From NCBI GenBank assembly GCA_023415845.1, contig JAEZJB010000434.1, positions 1 through 15,834 on the forward strand: a stretch of DNA of 15,834 bases, read 5' to 3'. Each line of letters starts with the position of its first letter. Position 1 is the first letter of the stretch. The DNA is from Chloroflexota bacterium. Lineage in GTDB: Bacteria > Chloroflexota > Chloroflexia > Thermomicrobiales > UBA6265. Shown in pieces: positions 14,384-15,834 of the stretch. Position numbers and translations under genes: made by a program. The notes under the pieces are model-generated. The model was not told the DNA's origin. It saw nothing but the letters and a program-made list of their open reading frames with translations, and searched no databases.

Positions 14384-15559
14384 ATGACGCGGCCTCGTAT
14401 CGCATTGATCTGCACGACCTATTTCAAGCCGGCCCATGCCGACGTGATCGGCACCCGCCTCATGCTGGGGTATCCCTGGGAGGGCGAGGAGATCCAGAGC
14501 CGGGTTGAGGTCGCCGGTATGTACCTCGAACAGATCCACGACGAAGACATTGGACTGGGTATTGCCGAACAGGCCGGTGTGCCGCTCTACGGCTCGGTGG
14601 CCGAGTGCATGGCGCTGGGCGGGACCGGGGTGCAGGTCGATGGCGTGGTGATCGTGGGCGAGCACGGCGAGTATGGCGAGAACCTGCTCGGCCAGACGCT
14701 GTACCCTCGGCGCCGTCTGTTCGACAGCGCGGTCTCGGCGATGATCGGGGCCGGGAAGTTCGTGCCGATCTTCTCGGACAAGCACTTCGCGTGGAGCACC
14801 GCCGATGCGCAGGCGATGTATGACCTGGCGCGGCGGCATGACATCCCGATGCTGACCGGGTCTTCGGTGCCGGGGGCGTGGCGGATTCCGATGGGGACCG
14901 ACTGGCCGCTGAACGAGCCGATGGACGCCGTGGTGGCGGTGGCGTATGGACCGACGGAGTCTTACGGCTTCCACGTGCTGGAGGCGATGCAGGCAATTGC
15001 CGAGCGGCGCCCTGGCAGTGAAACGGGCGTACTGTCGGTGCAGGCGCTGAGTGGGGATGAGGCCAAAGCGGCAGTGGCGGACGGCCGGGTGGACGCGGCG
15101 CTGTTCGATGCGGCGCTTGGCGCGTTCCGGTTCGATGCCGAGACCGAGGCGGAGGCGCGGGCGACCGTGCGCGACGTGTTCCTGGTGACCTACCGGGACG
15201 GTACGCGGGGCGCAGCCGTGCTTTGCGAGGATGGAGTGCGGGGGTTCGCGGTGGCGGCGAGCGGCCCCACCACGACGATGGCGTGCGAAATGCACCTGGA
15301 GCCGTCGCCGTACCGGCACTTCGTGTTCCTGGTGCGGGCCATCGAGCAACTGATTCTCACCGGCGAGGAGCCGTGGCCAGTGGAGCGGACGCTGCTGACG
15401 ACCTGCATGCTGGATGCGGCGATGCACTCCCGGTATGACGGTGGCGTGCCGGTCGAGACGCCGGAGATAGCCAACCTGACGTACCAGGCAGTGGAGAAGA
15501 TGCCGGATACGGGACATAACCTCGAGATTCCGGTGGCACTGGCCGAGCGAGAGTTCTAG
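14384..15559 (+). CDS. Uncharacterised conserved-looking protein, possible Rossmann-like sugar-metabolism enzyme
   Basis: A 391-residue soluble protein whose function I cannot name. It opens with a beta-strand and a loop, RIALICTTYFKPAHADVIG, then GYPWEG (29-34). Further blocks are IVGEHGEYGENLLGQTLYPRR (GEHGEY at 92-97), FSDKH (130-134), GSSVPGAWR, GPTESYGFHVLEAM (189-202) and EMHLEPSPYRHFVFL. Charged and His residues in GEHGEY, SDKH and ESYGFH could form an active or metal site. No GxGxxG loop is present. The C-terminal PWPVERTLLTTCMLDAAMHS then PVETPEI resembles the tail of Gfo/Idh/MocA proteins, so a distant relation is possible. Proteins with this block order are, from memory, familiar as hypotheticals in Planctomycetes and Chloroflexota. 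The start is ATG 14384 with AGGGAG 10 bases upstream. Its own leader and the three dehydrogenases nearby suggest a shared pathway. Confidence 0.85.
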   Translation: MTRPRIALICTTYFKPAHADVIGTRLMLGYPWEGEEIQSRVEVAGMYLEQIHDEDIGLGIAEQAGVPLYGSVAECMALGGTGVQVDGVVIVGEHGEYGENLLGQTLYPRRRLFDSAVSAMIGAGKFVPIFSDKHFAWSTADAQAMYDLARRHDIPMLTGSSVPGAWRIPMGTDWPLNEPMDAVVAVAYGPTESYGFHVLEAMQAIAERRPGSETGVLSVQALSGDEAKAAVADGRVDAALFDAALGAFRFDAETEAEARATVRDVFLVTYRDGTRGAAVLCEDGVRGFAVAASGPTTTMACEMHLEPSPYRHFVFLVRAIEQLILTGEEPWPVERTLLTTCMLDAAMHSRYDGGVPVETPEIANLTYQAVEKMPDTGHNLEIPVALAEREF

Positions 15560-15567
15560 TAGGGCGG

Positions 15568-15591
15568 CCGGGAACCGTTTCCCGGAGGAGA
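15568..15591 (+). promoter_or_regulatory. Intercistronic hairpin abutting a ribosome binding site
   Basis: CCGGGAA (15568-15574) and TTCCCGG (15579-15585) form a perfect 7-bp stem with a four-base loop. The last two G bases of the stem are the first two of the ribosome binding site GGAGGAGA (15584-15591), which precedes the ATG at 15599 by 7 bases. The stem begins 8 bases after the stop at 15559. It may tune translation of the downstream gene or stabilise an mRNA end. Confidence 0.4.
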
Positions 15592-15598
15592 CCCCACG

Positions 15599-15834
15599 AT
15601 GCGGAAGGCGAATGCCGTGGCATCTTCATCACCGCGCCGGATCCTGACCTGCGGGCTCGATCCGGTGCTGCATGACCGATTGGCGAGCCTGGCGCCGGGC
15701 ACGATGACCGTGGCGTCGTTCGCGGGAGATTCGCGCGACCTCGACACGTGCCGAAGCCAGGCCGCGTGCGACGTGGTGGTGGTGCAGGTGCCCGGGACAG
15801 GTGATGCCGAGGTGAGGATGGACCTGGCATCGCG
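15599..15834 (+). CDS. Partial gene running off the window, possible Rossmann/epimerase-like N-terminus
   Basis: An open reading frame begins at ATG 15599 and is still open at the last base, giving 78 visible residues. The ribosome binding site GGAGGAGA lies 7 bases upstream, so the start is well supported. After a Ser/Ala-rich leader the sequence reads RRILTCGLDPVLHDRLASLAP, then ASFAGDSRDLD, then ACDVVVVQVPGTGD. A first strand, an aspartate-containing GD turn and a CDVVVVQV strand is the order seen in extended short-chain dehydrogenases and sugar epimerases. The glycine-rich loop after the first strand is absent, so this is a weak call. It lies 39 bp after the uncharacterised 391-residue gene and is probably in the same transcript. 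Confidence 0.7.
   Translation, partial: MRKANAVASSSPRRILTCGLDPVLHDRLASLAPGTMTVASFAGDSRDLDTCRSQAACDVVVVQVPGTGDAEVRMDLAS

Noticed and set aside
11547..14405. A 952-codon open frame on the minus strand opposite the three dehydrogenases
   Set aside because: It is antisense to three well-supported genes, rich in Arg, His, Pro and Gln, with no recognisable domain. It arises because GC-rich coding DNA lacks stops in that antisense phase.
1..15834. tRNA, rRNA, CRISPR array, insertion sequence, prophage or attachment site
   Set aside because: No TPsiC-type motif, spaced direct-repeat array, transposase or integrase motif, or long terminal inverted repeat was found on either strand.

Overview
The window is GC-rich, densely packed bacterial DNA with many GTG starts and purine-rich ribosome binding sites. 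It carries chromosomal metabolic genes and no phage, transposon, tRNA, rRNA or CRISPR signal. The gene mix is a carbohydrate ABC permease, a LacI regulator, a family 116 glycosidase (GH116), several Gfo/Idh/MocA oxidoreductases, a creatininase-family hydrolase and a YegS/DgkB-type lipid kinase. This would suit a Chloroflexota heterotroph of the Thermomicrobia type, but that placement is inferred from gene style only; no taxonomic marker is visible.

Region 1 (1-5349, + strand) looks like a glycoside-use operon: the inner-membrane permease of a sugar ABC importer, a small membrane protein starting on the base after the permease stop (possibly DUF624/YesL-like), a LacI-family repressor, and a large intracellular GH116 glycoside hydrolase. 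The likely plan is import of an oligosaccharide or glycoside, sensing by the LacI protein, and cytoplasmic release of glucose or a related sugar.

Region 2 (5356-9660, mixed strands) holds unlinked-looking functions. On the minus strand are a VOC/glyoxalase-like protein, whose stop lies 6 bp from the GH116 stop, and an eight-helix membrane protein with a His-rich loop reminiscent of ZIP transporters. On the plus strand are an SRPBCC protein, a creatininase-family metallohydrolase and a lipid kinase in one tight run. A Cys-rich, probably zinc-binding protein lies convergent to the kinase, and a long imperfect hairpin sits between the two.

Region 3 (9661-10281) is sparse: a 28-codon signal-peptide-like ORF with a very good ribosome binding site on the minus strand, then a gene-poor leader.

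Region 4 (10282-13949, + strand) has three consecutive but dissimilar Gfo/Idh/MocA dehydrogenases. The first has the His-type active site (DxxxH) and the other two the Tyr-type (DxxxY). A nested palindromic hairpin follows the third.

Region 5 (13950-15834) begins with a 434-bp gap containing an AT-rich island with four CATTAATTC-type repeats. It continues with a 391-residue protein of unassigned function with conserved-looking GEHGEY and SDKH motifs, then a truncated gene at the window edge whose ribosome binding site touches a 7-bp hairpin. The three dehydrogenases plus the unassigned protein are the best candidate for an undescribed sugar or cyclitol oxidation route; this is inference from content and order.
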